44,123 bases of DNA from Miltoncostaea sp036826475 (GTDB lineage: Bacteria; Actinomycetota; Thermoleophilia; Miltoncostaeales; Miltoncostaeaceae): positions 1-44,123 of the forward strand of contig DAISWG010000029.1 in the NCBI GenBank assembly GCA_036826475.1, given 5' to 3'. The notes below the pieces were generated by a model, which searched no databases, was not told the DNA's origin, and was given only the letters and a program-made list of their open reading frames with translations. The translations under genes were made by a program, and so were the position numbers. This document shows, in pieces, positions 7,274 through 15,906 of this stretch (the first letter of the stretch is position 1; the number at the start of each line of letters is the position of its first letter).

Positions 7274-8460
7274 CGCGGGGCGAACCCGTAGAGCGTGCGG
7301 ACCCCCGTCAGCACGAGGCGGTCATCGACCGCCACGACCGGGCTGTAGCGACCGTCAGGGAACGCGAACCGACGCGCCCCGGTGCGGACATCGACCGCCA
7401 GGGTGCGGCCGTCGGAGGGCCGGCGCGCGAGCGTCGAGAACCAGACGAGCCCGCCGACCACGGACGGCGATCCGGAGATCCGCTCGCCGGCGTCGACGCT
7501 CCACCGCACGTTGCCCGTCACGGCGTCCAGGGCGTAGAAGCGCTGGTCGTAGCTGCCGAGGAAAACGGTGCGGTCGGCGACGGCGGCGCTGGAGTAGACG
7601 AAGTCGTCGAGCACGCGCACCCATGCGACCTCGCCCGTGTCGGCGTCGAGCGCCAGCACGCGCCCGTTCACGTTGCCGATGAAGACACGGCCGTACGCCA
7701 CGGCGGGGCCGGCGTAGAACCGCCCGGCGCCCCGGAACCGCTCCCCCGGGCTCGTGCGGCGCCACACCTCCCTTCCGTCCGAGCGCCGGAACGCCGCGAC
7801 GTGGCCGGAGTAGTCGCCGATGATCACGTTGCGGCCCGAGAGGGCGAGGCTCGCCTTGATCCCGCCGGGCGCCGGGACGCTCCACCGGACCCCGCCCGTG
7901 CGGGTGCTGAGCTTCATCACCCGCCGGGAGAGCGTGCCGATGAAGAACGACGACCCCACCACGAGGGGCGACGACTCGATGGCCGAGCCGACCTTGCGAC
8001 GCCACAGCTCCTCGCCGGTCCGGGTGTCGAGCGCGAGGACGTCGCCGCGCTTGGTGGTGAAGAGGACCCGGGTCCCGTCGATCGCCGGCGACGACGCCAC
8101 CCGCCCGCGGGTGTGCGTCTCCCAGAGCACCTTCCCGGTGTCGACGTCGAGCGCGTACGCCAGGCCGTAATTGGTGCCCACGATCGCGCGCCCGCCGGCG
8201 ATCACGGGTGGGAACTCCACCAGCGAGCCGGCGTCGAACGACCACACGCGACGGAACGGCGGGGCGATGTCGAGCGCCGGGTTGGCGCGGGTGCGCTCCG
8301 CGTCGAACCCCCACTCGGGCCATGCGCCGGCGGTCTGGGAGCCGGTGGGGGCCTCCTGGGGCTCGAAGCCGGACGTGGTGCCCTCGACGCTGCCGGAGTC
8401 GAACCAGCCGTGGGTGACGCCGTAGCCGAGCACGCCGACGGCGACGAGGGCGGCCACCAC
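7270..8460 (-). CDS. Membrane-anchored PQQ-type (BamB-like) beta-propeller protein
   Basis: The 396-residue product starts with one hydrophobic helix (about residues 1-14). After a Ser/Gly/Thr-rich linker comes a beta-propeller of about eight 40-residue blades with PQQ-like repeats ending in W (for example ALDVDTGKVLW, ALDTRTGEELW, ALDADTGEVAW, ALDAVTGNVRW). It lacks the catalytic ligands that would support a quinoprotein dehydrogenase call, so a binding or scaffold role outside the membrane is more likely. Blade by blade it matches its upstream neighbour, so the two are tandem paralogues. GTG at 8460 is the only normal in-frame start after a stop, but it cuts into the hydrophobic stretch; the preceding codons encode RRKGILIGAAG, so a CTG start upstream is possible. 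Confidence 0.75.
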   Translation of the reverse strand: MVAALVAVGVLGYGVTHGWFDSGSVEGTTSGFEPQEAPTGSQTAGAWPEWGFDAERTRANPALDIAPPFRRVWSFDAGSLVEFPPVIAGGRAIVGTNYGLAYALDVDTGKVLWETHTRGRVASSPAIDGTRVLFTTKRGDVLALDTRTGEELWRRKVGSAIESSPLVVGSSFFIGTLSRRVMKLSTRTGGVRWSVPAPGGIKASLALSGRNVIIGDYSGHVAAFRRSDGREVWRRTSPGERFRGAGRFYAGPAVAYGRVFIGNVNGRVLALDADTGEVAWVRVLDDFVYSSAAVADRTVFLGSYDQRFYALDAVTGNVRWSVDAGERISGSPSVVGGLVWFSTLARRPSDGRTLAVDVRTGARRFAFPDGRYSPVVAVDDRLVLTGVRTLYGFAPR

Positions 8461-8488
8461 GACGCCGGCGGCGCCGATCAGGATCCCC

Positions 8489-9868
8489 TTACGGCGCGCG
8501 GTCGCGGTACGCCTCGATCGTGCGGGTGCCCACCAGGTAGAGGGTCACGCCCGCGGCCACCACCGGCGAGTAACGGCCCTCGTCGGCGCGGAAGCGGACC
8601 GCCCCGGTGCCGACGTCCAGGCCGTACGTGCGGCGCGGGGCGCCCGGGCGGGCGAGCACGGCGGTGTAGACGACGTCGCCCACGACGGTGGCCGAGCCGG
8701 AGATCCGCTCCCCCGCCGCGAACGACCAGCGCAGGGCCCCGGTGGCCAGGTCGAGGGCCTCGAAGCGGCCGGCGTACGAGCCGATGAACACGGTGCCGCC
8801 GGCGATGGCGGGCGAGGAGTAGACGTAGCCGCCCGCGGCGTGCCGCCAGCGGACCGCCCCGGTGGCGGCGTCGAGGGCGACCACCGACCCGCCCACGTCG
8901 CCGATCACGACGGTGTCCCCGCTCACGCCGGGGCCGCCGTAGAACCGCTGGCCCGCGGCCGAGCTCCAGCGCAGGGCGCCGTTGCGCGGGTCGACCGCGT
9001 AGACGCGGCCCCCGTAGTCGCCGAACACGATGCGGCCGCCGGCCAGGGCGGCGCTCCCCTTGATGTCGGCGCCCGCCTGGAACCGCCAGCGGAGCGCGCC
9101 GGTGCGGGCGTCGACCGCGTACAGGCCACCGTTCCAGGCGCCGACGTAGACGATTCCGCCGACGACCAGCGGCGAGCTCTCGATGGGGCTGCCGGTGTCG
9201 TACGTCCAGCGGACGGTGCCCCCGTTCACGCCGTACGCGCGGAGCAGGCCGCCCATGGAGCTCACGATCACCCGCTCGCCGTCGATCGCGGGCGACGACG
9301 CGATCTCGCCCCGCAGGCGACGGGCCCAGCGGAGCGCGCCGGTGTCGCCGTCCATCGCGTAGACGCGGCCCGAGTTAGTCCCCACCACCACCAGGCCGTC
9401 CGCCACGGCGGGCGGGAACTCCAGCAGGGTGCGGCTGGTGAAGCGCCACCGCGGCCTGCCGTCCGGCGGCCCCACGTCGACGGCGGAGACGGTGCGGGCG
9501 CGGGCGGGCCCGCCGCCGTACTCGGGGCTCTGGCGGGCGGGGTCGTACATCTCCACCACCGTCGCGCCCGTCCCCACCTTGGTGCGGCCCGGCGTCAGGC
9601 CGGACGCGCGGGCCTCGGCGTAGCGGGTGTTCCACGGCAGCGCGGCCCGCCCCGCGTCGTCGGCGACGGCGCGGGCGATGGGGGTGCGGCCCCGGAAGGC
9701 GATCACCCGGGCGCCGGCGACGGGGGCGCCGGTGTCGCCGTCGCGGACGGAGACCGTGATCGTCTCGGCCGGCGCCGGCGGCGCGGCGTCGGTGGGCGCC
9801 CCCTCGCCGCCTCCCCCGCACCCGAGGCCCGCCGCGACGGCGGCGGTGGGCCTACTCGCGCCCCGCAC
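8489..9868 (-). CDS. Secreted, possibly lipoprotein, PQQ-type beta-propeller with an N-terminal Ig-like domain
   Basis: The 459-residue protein has a short signal-like start with a Cys in GLGCGGGG (Cys17), suggesting lipidation although the lipobox is poor. A carboxypeptidase-regulatory/Ig-like domain follows (about residues 33-90, ITVSVRDGDTGAPVAGARV). A propeller of about eight repeats fills residues 130-455 (AMDGDTGALRW, AVDARTGALRW, AVDPRNGALRW, ALDAATGAVRW, ALDLATGALRW). Residues such as LEFPP, GDYGG, YVYSS, GSYAGRF, GERISGS and GRYSPVVA recur at matching places in the downstream paralogue. It overlaps the Wzz gene upstream by 17 bases. No function is known; a polymer-binding or surface scaffold role is inferred from context. 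Its exact start is uncertain. Confidence 0.72.
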   Translation of the reverse strand: MRGASRPTAAVAAGLGCGGGGEGAPTDAAPPAPAETITVSVRDGDTGAPVAGARVIAFRGRTPIARAVADDAGRAALPWNTRYAEARASGLTPGRTKVGTGATVVEMYDPARQSPEYGGGPARARTVSAVDVGPPDGRPRWRFTSRTLLEFPPAVADGLVVVGTNSGRVYAMDGDTGALRWARRLRGEIASSPAIDGERVIVSSMGGLLRAYGVNGGTVRWTYDTGSPIESSPLVVGGIVYVGAWNGGLYAVDARTGALRWRFQAGADIKGSAALAGGRIVFGDYGGRVYAVDPRNGALRWSSAAGQRFYGGPGVSGDTVVIGDVGGSVVALDAATGAVRWRHAAGGYVYSSPAIAGGTVFIGSYAGRFEALDLATGALRWSFAAGERISGSATVVGDVVYTAVLARPGAPRRTYGLDVGTGAVRFRADEGRYSPVVAAGVTLYLVGTRTIEAYRDRAP

Positions 9869-10688
9869 GGCCGGCGGGGCTCCCGCGCCAGACGAACGTG
9901 ACGATGATGCCGACCAGCAGGCCGATGATCGCCGCGAGCACCACCGTCCGCAGCCGGTTCGGGGCGCTGCTGGAGCTGCTGGGGCTCTCCGACAGCGACA
10001 CGATGTAGGGCTTCTCGTTGGCCTCGGCCTTCGCCCGGTTGAGCTGCTGGTCGGTGAGCGTGGTCTGGGCGATCGAGAGCTGCGTGGTGGCCGAGAACAG
10101 CAGCGACTGGAGCAGCGTCCGGGTCTGCGCGTCGGCGTTCCGCAGGTCCCGCTGGTAGCCGTCGATCTGGGCCTGGAGACGGGTCACGTCGGCCTGGGCG
10201 CGGGCCTCGCCGGTGGCGTACGTCTGGAAGACCGACGAGAAGTTCTGGAGGGCGGCGGCGTCGATCGCCCGGGCGTAGGCGTTGGCGCCCTCGCGCGCGA
10301 CCGTGCGGCTGCCGTCCTTGAAGGTGATCGTCATGACGGTGGGCTGGTTGCCCTGGGCGCCGCCGGGCGCGCGCGGCGCGGTCAGGGTGACGCCGTTGCG
10401 GACGCGGCTCGGCGATACCCCGATCTCGCGGGCCACCCGGGTCACCAGATTGTCGCCGCTCAGGACCGTCGCGGCGGTCGCCGGGTTGGTCGCGGGGGTC
10501 GAGAACGGCGCCCCGGACACGGTCGTCGCCTGGCCCAGGAACACCTTCGCCGTGCCGGTGTAGGTGGTGGAGGTGACGAACGTGAGGAGCAGCCCGACGA
10601 CCGCCGCGGCGACGGTCGTCGCGAGGATGAGCCAGCGGCCGCTCCACAGCACGCGACCGTAGTCGCGGAGGGTGATCTCACGATCCAC
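9852..10688 (-). CDS. Wzz-domain polysaccharide co-polymerase (chain-length determinant-like)
   Basis: The 278-residue protein has the Wzz topology: a short cytoplasmic N-terminus (DREITLRDYGRVLW), a first membrane helix (about 17-38), a large external part rich in coiled-coil sequence (TRLQAQIDGYQRDLRN, around residues 165-220), and a second helix (about 248-268, VVLAAIIGLLVGIIVTFVW) before a short basic tail. It resembles CpsC/CapA-type proteins and lacks a fused tyrosine-kinase domain; no CpsD-like kinase gene is in the window. It would set polymer length together with a Wzy-like polymerase. GTG at 10688 lies 11 bases after the ATP-grasp stop. Confidence 0.82.
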   Translation of the reverse strand: MDREITLRDYGRVLWSGRWLILATTVAAAVVGLLLTFVTSTTYTGTAKVFLGQATTVSGAPFSTPATNPATAATVLSGDNLVTRVAREIGVSPSRVRNGVTLTAPRAPGGAQGNQPTVMTITFKDGSRTVAREGANAYARAIDAAALQNFSSVFQTYATGEARAQADVTRLQAQIDGYQRDLRNADAQTRTLLQSLLFSATTQLSIAQTTLTDQQLNRAKAEANEKPYIVSLSESPSSSSSAPNRLRTVVLAAIIGLLVGIIVTFVWRGSPAGRAGRE

Positions 10689-10699
10689 GACGGCGGACC

Positions 10700-11714
10700 C
10701 TAGAGCACGCCGTCGAGCGGAGCGAGACCCGTCGGTTCGCGGAGGAGGAGCGTCTGCCCCAGGTGGCGGGTCATGACGACGCCCGGTCGGTGCCCGCCGA
10801 CCCGCGGAGCGGGCCGCTCGCCGGCCGCGATCGCGATGATCATCGCGACGTAGCCCGCGCCGGCGGCCTGCGGCAGCGGGAAGGNNNNNNNNNNCCCCGC
10901 CGAAGCGCGTGTTGATGTCGGTGATCCCCAGGATCCGGCCGTCCTCGCGGAAGCACTGCACCGTGCTGGGGCCGGCGAGGCCCAGGGCCTCGACCGTCGC
11001 GGCGCCGAGCTCCACGAGCTGCGGGTCGTCGAGCGTCTCGCCCTTGATCTGCTCGCCGCCCTTGCTCTGGATCATCGCCCGGGGCACGGCGCCGAGCGCC
11101 CGCCCGTCGAGGTCGCCGAAGCAGTCGATGCTGAACTCGAGGCCCGGCAGCAGCTGCTGGACGACGCTCACGGCCGGGCTGTAGGACCGGAAGAAGGCCA
11201 GATCCCCGGGGGAGTTGCAGCGGAAGATGTTGCGGGCGGCGAAGCCCAGGCGGGGCTTCAGCAGCACGGGGTAGGGCAGCTCGGCCGGGTCCACCTCGTC
11301 CGGCAGCCACGTGGGCGGCGACGGGAGCCCCCGCTCGGTGAGCATCACGTGGCACGCCCACTTGTCCTGGCAGCCGAGGGCGACCTCGGGGGACGGCAGG
11401 AACGCGACGGCGCCGGCCTCGCGGATGGCGGGGGCGGCCTGGGCGAGCACCACCGGGTCGAGGTCGGTGAGCGGCAGCACGGCCTTGACGCCCTCCGTGC
11501 GGCAGACCTCGGCGACCGCCGCCCCGTAGCCCGGGTCGTCGACCGCCGGCAGCGCCACCACGCCATCGGCGTGGAACAGCGACGGCGACAGCGGGTCGAG
11601 GTCGCTCACCAGCACGCGCCCGGCGTGCGGACCGGCCGCCAGGGCGGCGCGGAACGCCTGCACGATGTCGACGCGCTGGCCGGCGCAGGTCAGCAGCACG
11701 TTCACGTCAGCCAT
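10700..11714 (-). CDS. ATP-grasp carboxylate ligase (CarB/PylC-like), interrupted by a 10-N assembly gap
   Basis: The product starts MADVNVLLTCAGQRVDIV and has a pre-ATP-grasp Rossmann-like part (about residues 1-110). The ATP-grasp domain follows, with YPVLLKPRLGFAARNIF (nucleotide-binding Lys), EFSIDCFGDLDG, and the metal-binding end TDINTRFGG. The frame ends at 10702-10700 after ATP-grasp-like FPLPQAAGAGYVAM and a short tail. The Ns (10885-10894) split the RFGG/FPLP motif. If the gap is taken as zero length the frame runs through as RFGGAFPLP and gives 334 residues. ATP-grasp enzymes join a carboxylate to an amine via an acyl phosphate, so this one may amidate a sugar acid or make an amino-acid linkage. 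It overlaps the phosphoglycosyl transferase gene by 8 bases. Confidence 0.82.
10885..10894. other. Assembly gap (10 Ns) inside the ATP-grasp gene
   Basis: A run of ten Ns, a common fixed-size placeholder. Joining the flanks directly restores an uninterrupted ATP-grasp frame, so few or no bases are probably missing. Confidence 0.95.
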
Positions 11715-12351
11715 CGGCCGCTCCGGGTCCGGGGAGGTCGAACCCGCCGCGCGGGCCCTTGTAGGTCCCCTCGCGCCGCAGCACGACCAGGGCCGTCCGC
11801 AGCATGATCGCCAGATCGCGCCGCATCGTCCAGCGCTCGACGTACCGCACGTCGATCTCGATCCGCTCGGACCAGGGGATGGCGTTGCGGCCGCTCACCT
11901 GCGCCAGCCCGGTCAGGCCGGGGCGCGCGAGCAGGCGGCGGCGCTGGTGGGGGGTGTAGCGCTCCACCTGGGACGCGACGGTGGGCCGGGGGCCCACCAG
12001 GCTCATGTCGCCGCGCACGATGTTCCACAGCTGGGGGAGCTCGTCCAGGGACAGGCGCCGCAGGGTGTGGCCGAGGGGGGTGATGCGCTCGTCGCCGGCC
12101 AGCACCGCCAGCCCGGCGCCCATGCCCTCGGCCCCCACCACCATGGTGCGGAACTTCAGGAGGGTGAACGGCCGGCCCGCGAATCCGATCCGGGCCTGCC
12201 GGAAGATGGCGGGGCCGGGCGAGTCGCGCCGCACCAGCAGGGCGATGACCGCGATGACGGGCGCCAGGAGCACCAGCAGGGGCACGGCGACCAGCAGGTC
12301 CACGATCCGCTTCGCCCGGCCGCCGACGGGCTGGACGACGTCAGCGCGCAA
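11707..12351 (-). CDS. Initiating sugar-phosphate transferase (bacterial sugar transferase, PglC/WcaJ catalytic domain)
   Basis: The 214-residue protein is a minimal monotopic phosphoglycosyl transferase: one hydrophobic re-entrant N-terminal segment (about 14-40), then DSPGPAIFRQARIG, KFRTM (66-70), the catalytic pair in LSLDELPQLWNIV (Asp103, Glu104), SLVGPRP (117-123) and RPGLTGLAQVSGRN. It lacks the extra four helices of WcaJ/WbaP, so its size resembles PglC. It would move a sugar-1-phosphate onto undecaprenyl phosphate and so start the repeat unit of this locus. The start is taken as TTG at 12351, overlapping the upstream GT stop by 11 bases. Confidence 0.92.
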   Translation of the reverse strand: MRADVVQPVGGRAKRIVDLLVAVPLLVLLAPVIAVIALLVRRDSPGPAIFRQARIGFAGRPFTLLKFRTMVVGAEGMGAGLAVLAGDERITPLGHTLRRLSLDELPQLWNIVRGDMSLVGPRPTVASQVERYTPHQRRRLLARPGLTGLAQVSGRNAIPWSERIEIDVRYVERWTMRRDLAIMLRTALVVLRREGTYKGPRGGFDLPGPGAADG

Positions 12352-13555
12352 CGGACTCCACCACCGCGACGAACCGGGCGGCCAGGCGGGCCCGGTCGTA
12401 GTACTCCAGGGCGTGGGCCCGGCCCCGCTCGCCCATCCGCCGCGCGCCCTCGCGGTCGGCGGCCAGGGCCCGGATGGCGGCGGCCAGGGCCGCGCCGTCC
12501 TCGGGCGGCACCGCGACCCCGCAGCCGGCCGCCGCGACCATGCGGGTCAGCTCGCCCGCGGGCGCCGACGCGATGATCGGACGGGCCGCGCCGAGGTAGT
12601 CGAAGGCCTTATTGGGGAGCGCCCCCGCGAACAGGGGGTTGTCCTGGTACGGCAGGATGCACGCGTCGGCGCGCGCCAGCCACGACGGCACCTCGCGCTT
12701 CGGGACGGGGTCCACGAACGTGACGTTGGCCAGGCCCCGCCGCGCCGCCTCCTCCACCAGTGCCGGCTTGCGGTCGCCGCCGCCCACCAGGACGACCCGC
12801 GTCCCCGGGTCGTCGCGCAGGTGGCCGGCCGCGTCCAGCACCGTCTCCAGGGAGCTGTAGGTCCCGTGGGCGCCGACGTACATGGCCACGAACGCGTCGT
12901 CCGGCACCGCGGCGTGGCGGACCGGCGCGGCGTCGGCGCCGATCTCCAGGTCGACGCCGTTGGTGATGAGCTCGACCTTCCCGGCGGGGACGCCCTGGTC
13001 CAGGATCCCGTCCCGGATCCCCTCGGTGAGCGCCACGATCCGGTCGGCGCGGGCGTAGCAGTGGCGCTCCAGGCGGCGCGACACGGCGATGATGCGCGGG
13101 TCGGTCAGCAGGCCCATCGCGATCGCCGAGTCCGGGAACAGGTCGCGGACCTCCAGCACGAACCGGGCGCGCCGCGCGCGGGCCAGGGTGGCCGCCGCGG
13201 CCGCCGACGGCAGCGACGGCGACGAGGCCACCACCACGTCGGGCCGGGGCGACCGCATCCCGGCGATCGCCGACCACCAGGCGAACGTGCCGTAGTTGCT
13301 GATCCGCGAGCGCAGGTCGCTGCCGTAGCCGGGGGTCGAGTAGGTGCGCCACACGTCGATGCCGTCCTCGACGTCGTGGACCATCCTCCGCCCCCGGTAG
13401 CGCTCGGGGATGCTGCGCTCCTTGTGCTGCACGTAGGAGGTCACGACGGTCACGTCGTGGCCCGCCCGGGCGAGGGCCCGGGTGTGCTGCCAGTGGCGCA
13501 CGCCGCCGGGCTGGTCGGCGTTGACGAAGTACTGCGAGACGTACAGGACCCTCAC
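12341..13555 (-). CDS. Glycosyltransferase family 4, WbuB/WcaI-like
   Basis: The 404-residue GT-B enzyme starts VRVLYVSQYF with the N-terminal acceptor domain (GGVRHWQHTRALARAGHDVTVV). The donor half includes ITNGVDLE, a phosphate-binding VGAHGTYSSLETVL, and PNKAFDYLGAARPIIAS where the usual EX7E region lies; one acidic position is Asp rather than Glu. Such enzymes add sugars to lipid-linked oligosaccharides on the cytoplasmic face. GTG at 13555 overlaps the upstream stop by 4 bases (GTGA). The longer open frame continuing upstream is a shadow of the deacetylase-GT gene. The sugar specificity cannot be told. Confidence 0.88.
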   Translation of the reverse strand: MRVLYVSQYFVNADQPGGVRHWQHTRALARAGHDVTVVTSYVQHKERSIPERYRGRRMVHDVEDGIDVWRTYSTPGYGSDLRSRISNYGTFAWWSAIAGMRSPRPDVVVASSPSLPSAAAAATLARARRARFVLEVRDLFPDSAIAMGLLTDPRIIAVSRRLERHCYARADRIVALTEGIRDGILDQGVPAGKVELITNGVDLEIGADAAPVRHAAVPDDAFVAMYVGAHGTYSSLETVLDAAGHLRDDPGTRVVLVGGGDRKPALVEEAARRGLANVTFVDPVPKREVPSWLARADACILPYQDNPLFAGALPNKAFDYLGAARPIIASAPAGELTRMVAAAGCGVAVPPEDGAALAAAIRALAADREGARRMGERGRAHALEYYDRARLAARFVAVVESVAR

Positions 13556-15906
13556 CGCGCGAGGAGCTCCGCGTAGAGGGAGGTCAGCGCCCGCGCCTGG
13601 GGCTCGAAGCCCAGGCCGTCCAGGAACGCGGCGCGCCCCGCGGCGCCCATCTCGGCGGCCTCGTCCCCCGGGCCGAGCAGGCGGTCGAGCGCGGCGGCGT
13701 GGGCGGCGGCGTCGTCCGGGGGCACGACGATCCCGCACCCCGTCGCGCGCACGATGGCGCCCATCCGGCCGAGGTCGCCGGCCACCACGGGGCGCCCGGC
13801 GGCCATCGCCTCCACCAGCTTGGTCGGCACCGCCCGATCGTAGTTGCCGTGGCGCTGCAGCGGGATCCACGCCACTCGCGCGGCGGCCAGCAGGCCGGGG
13901 ACCTCGGCGTGGTCGACCCTCCCCAGCGCGGAGGCCCCGTCCGGCAGGGCCCCGGGGTCCCCCGGGCCGGCGAGCACCAGGCGGGCCCCGGGGACGGTGA
14001 CCTGCGGGAACGCGGCTTTCATGAGGTCCAGTCCGCGCAGCGGGCCGAGCCCGCCGACGTAGAGCGCGACCGGATCCGCGGGGAGCGGTGCCGGCGCGGG
14101 GAAGGCGTCCGACCACGGGGAGTTGGTCACGCTCACGGCGTGCGCCCCGGCGGCGGCGAAGCGGGCGGCCAGGTCCTCGTTGGCGGTCACCACGCCGTCC
14201 AGGCGACGGGTGGCGGCGCGCTCCAGGCGCTCCACCGCCAGGGCCAGCGGCAGCCGCAGCGGCCCCGGAAGCCACCGCTTCGTCCGGGTCGTCTGCCCCA
14301 GGTACTCGTGGACGTCGTACACCACGGGGCGGCCCGAGCGGGCCAGCCAGAGGGCGGCGGGCAGCAGCTCGGGGTCGTGGACGTGGTAGAGGTCGGCGTC
14401 CCGCGCACGGGCGGCGCGCGCCAGCCGCCAGCCCGCGGCGAGGCGGGCGGCCCGGCGCACCGGCTCGCGCGGCGCGGCAACCCATGCGGTCGCCCCCGCC
14501 GCCGCCGCCGCGCGTGCCTCCTTGTGGAAGATGCGCACGTCGCGGGGGCGGTGGACGCTGGTCACGTGGACCACCCGCCGCCCGCGCAGGTCGCCGCCCT
14601 CACCGGGCGCCTCGGCCTGCCCTGCGGGGCCCAGGCGGGCGCCGCGGTCGGCGAGGGCGTCCAGCAGGTCGCCCCACAGCGCGCCGTAGCCGGGCGCGCG
14701 GTCGTCGGCGAGGTACGTGTTGTGCCACAACAGGGCGGCGCGGCCGCCGGCGTCGCGGACGCGGTCGAGCACGCGCAACGCCCGCTCGCCCGCCGCCTCC
14801 GCGTCCAGGCCGAGGCGCGAGTGGAGCGTCGTGTCCATCACCGCCAGCGGCAGCAGGACCAGCTCGGCGGGGCGCTCCTCGCCCACGATCCAGGGCCGGA
14901 ACGGGCGGGCGATCCCCGCGGCGAAACCGGGGGCCTCGCTGAACGCCAGGCTGGAGTCGTAGCGGGCGCCGGCGGCCTCCAGCCACCGGACCGTCTCGTG
15001 GTAGCGGAAGCGCAGGTAGTGGAACCGCACGCCGGCGACGGGGAGGCCGGTCTCGGCGCGCAGCCCGGCGAGCTCGGCGGCCAGGGCGGCGCCGTCCTCC
15101 GACGAGGCGAACGAGCCGTGCAGACCCACCTCGCCCCCCGCGGCCCGCACCGCGGCGGCCATGGCGGCGCGCTCGCGCTCGTAGGCGCGGCGCGGGGTGC
15201 CGTCGAGCCGGTGGGCGTTGCGCCCGATCAGGAACACGGTGGAGCGCACGCCGCGCAGCCACTCCGACTCGAGGACGTCGGGCACGTTGTCCCAGGGATC
15301 CGGCCCCATGGCCAGCGCCGCGGCCGCCCGCGGGCCCCGCCGCCGGGCGGTCGACGCCAGGCCCTTCGCCGTGCGCCGCCGGATGCGGTCGATGTCGTGG
15401 GTCAGCGCCACCGACCACCCCTCCGGGGCGGGGATCCCGAGCAGGCGCCGGAGCAGGGCGATGTGGCCCTCGACGGCGGGGTCCTCCAGGTCGAGCCCGG
15501 CGATGCGGCCGAACGCGCTGTCGGCCAGCGGCAGCCGGTCGAAGGCGTCGCGCGCGCTCACGTGCAGCTCGTCCCAGCGGGCCAGGAGGTAGAAGGCCGA
15601 CGCCACCACGTCGCCCGGCACCGGCCGGTCCGGGTGCGCGGGCGGGAACAGCAGCGTCAGGCCGGCGGCGCGGTGGACGGCGGGCCCCGGGAACGGCTCG
15701 CTGCCCTCGAAGAAGGCCTGCGCGACAGGGTCGGCGGGGATCCAGACGCCGCCGGGGGGCGGATCCGGCGCGTAGACGAGGTCGGCGGGGCCGTCCGTCC
15801 AGCGCACATCGCGGCCGAGGGCCTCCGCCAGGATCCCGAGCACCCACCGCGCCCGCGGCGCGAACGCCGGGCGCGCGCCCTCGATGCGGACGGTGAGCTC
15901 AGCCAC
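13552..15906 (-). CDS. Polysaccharide deacetylase-family domain fused to a GT4 glycosyltransferase
   Basis: One uninterrupted frame of 784 residues joins two enzymes. Residues 1-165 form an N-terminal region like that found before NodB-type deacetylases of the DUF7033 kind. Residues 166-425 are the deacetylase part, with the metal/catalytic THDID (169-173), GLHGSF (261-266, His263) and LLWHNTY near 392-398. A Gly/Ala/Pro linker (about 426-442) leads to a GT-B glycosyltransferase (443-784) with VVHVTSVHRPRDVRIF, YDVHEYLG, LYVGGLGPLRGLDLM and PTKLVEAMAAGRPVVAGD. GTG at 15906 follows the upstream stop after 2 bases. No in-frame stop lies between the domains; an internal GTG near the GT start could allow a separate product. 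It may couple sugar addition to N-deacetylation; that is inference. Confidence 0.85.
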   Translation of the reverse strand: MAELTVRIEGARPAFAPRARWVLGILAEALGRDVRWTDGPADLVYAPDPPPGGVWIPADPVAQAFFEGSEPFPGPAVHRAAGLTLLFPPAHPDRPVPGDVVASAFYLLARWDELHVSARDAFDRLPLADSAFGRIAGLDLEDPAVEGHIALLRRLLGIPAPEGWSVALTHDIDRIRRRTAKGLASTARRRGPRAAAALAMGPDPWDNVPDVLESEWLRGVRSTVFLIGRNAHRLDGTPRRAYERERAAMAAAVRAAGGEVGLHGSFASSEDGAALAAELAGLRAETGLPVAGVRFHYLRFRYHETVRWLEAAGARYDSSLAFSEAPGFAAGIARPFRPWIVGEERPAELVLLPLAVMDTTLHSRLGLDAEAAGERALRVLDRVRDAGGRAALLWHNTYLADDRAPGYGALWGDLLDALADRGARLGPAGQAEAPGEGGDLRGRRVVHVTSVHRPRDVRIFHKEARAAAAAGATAWVAAPREPVRRAARLAAGWRLARAARARDADLYHVHDPELLPAALWLARSGRPVVYDVHEYLGQTTRTKRWLPGPLRLPLALAVERLERAATRRLDGVVTANEDLAARFAAAGAHAVSVTNSPWSDAFPAPAPLPADPVALYVGGLGPLRGLDLMKAAFPQVTVPGARLVLAGPGDPGALPDGASALGRVDHAEVPGLLAAARVAWIPLQRHGNYDRAVPTKLVEAMAAGRPVVAGDLGRMGAIVRATGCGIVVPPDDAAAHAAALDRLLGPGDEAAEMGAAGRAAFLDGLGFEPQARALTSLYAELLAR

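Noticed and set aside
5540..7291. A 583-residue plus-strand frame rich in Arg, Gln and Asp
   Set aside because: Antisense shadow of the MurJ-family gene, with the biased composition typical of wrong-frame translation.
7400..9480. DNA direct repeats in the propeller genes
   Set aside because: The similarity is explained by protein blades and gene duplication; no longer exact nucleotide repeat was seen.
9852..11714. A 620-residue frame joining an ATP-grasp protein to a Wzz protein
   Set aside because: It exists only because ten placeholder Ns shift the frame. The stretch between the gap and the Wzz start is low-complexity Arg/Pro/Ala sequence in the wrong frame.
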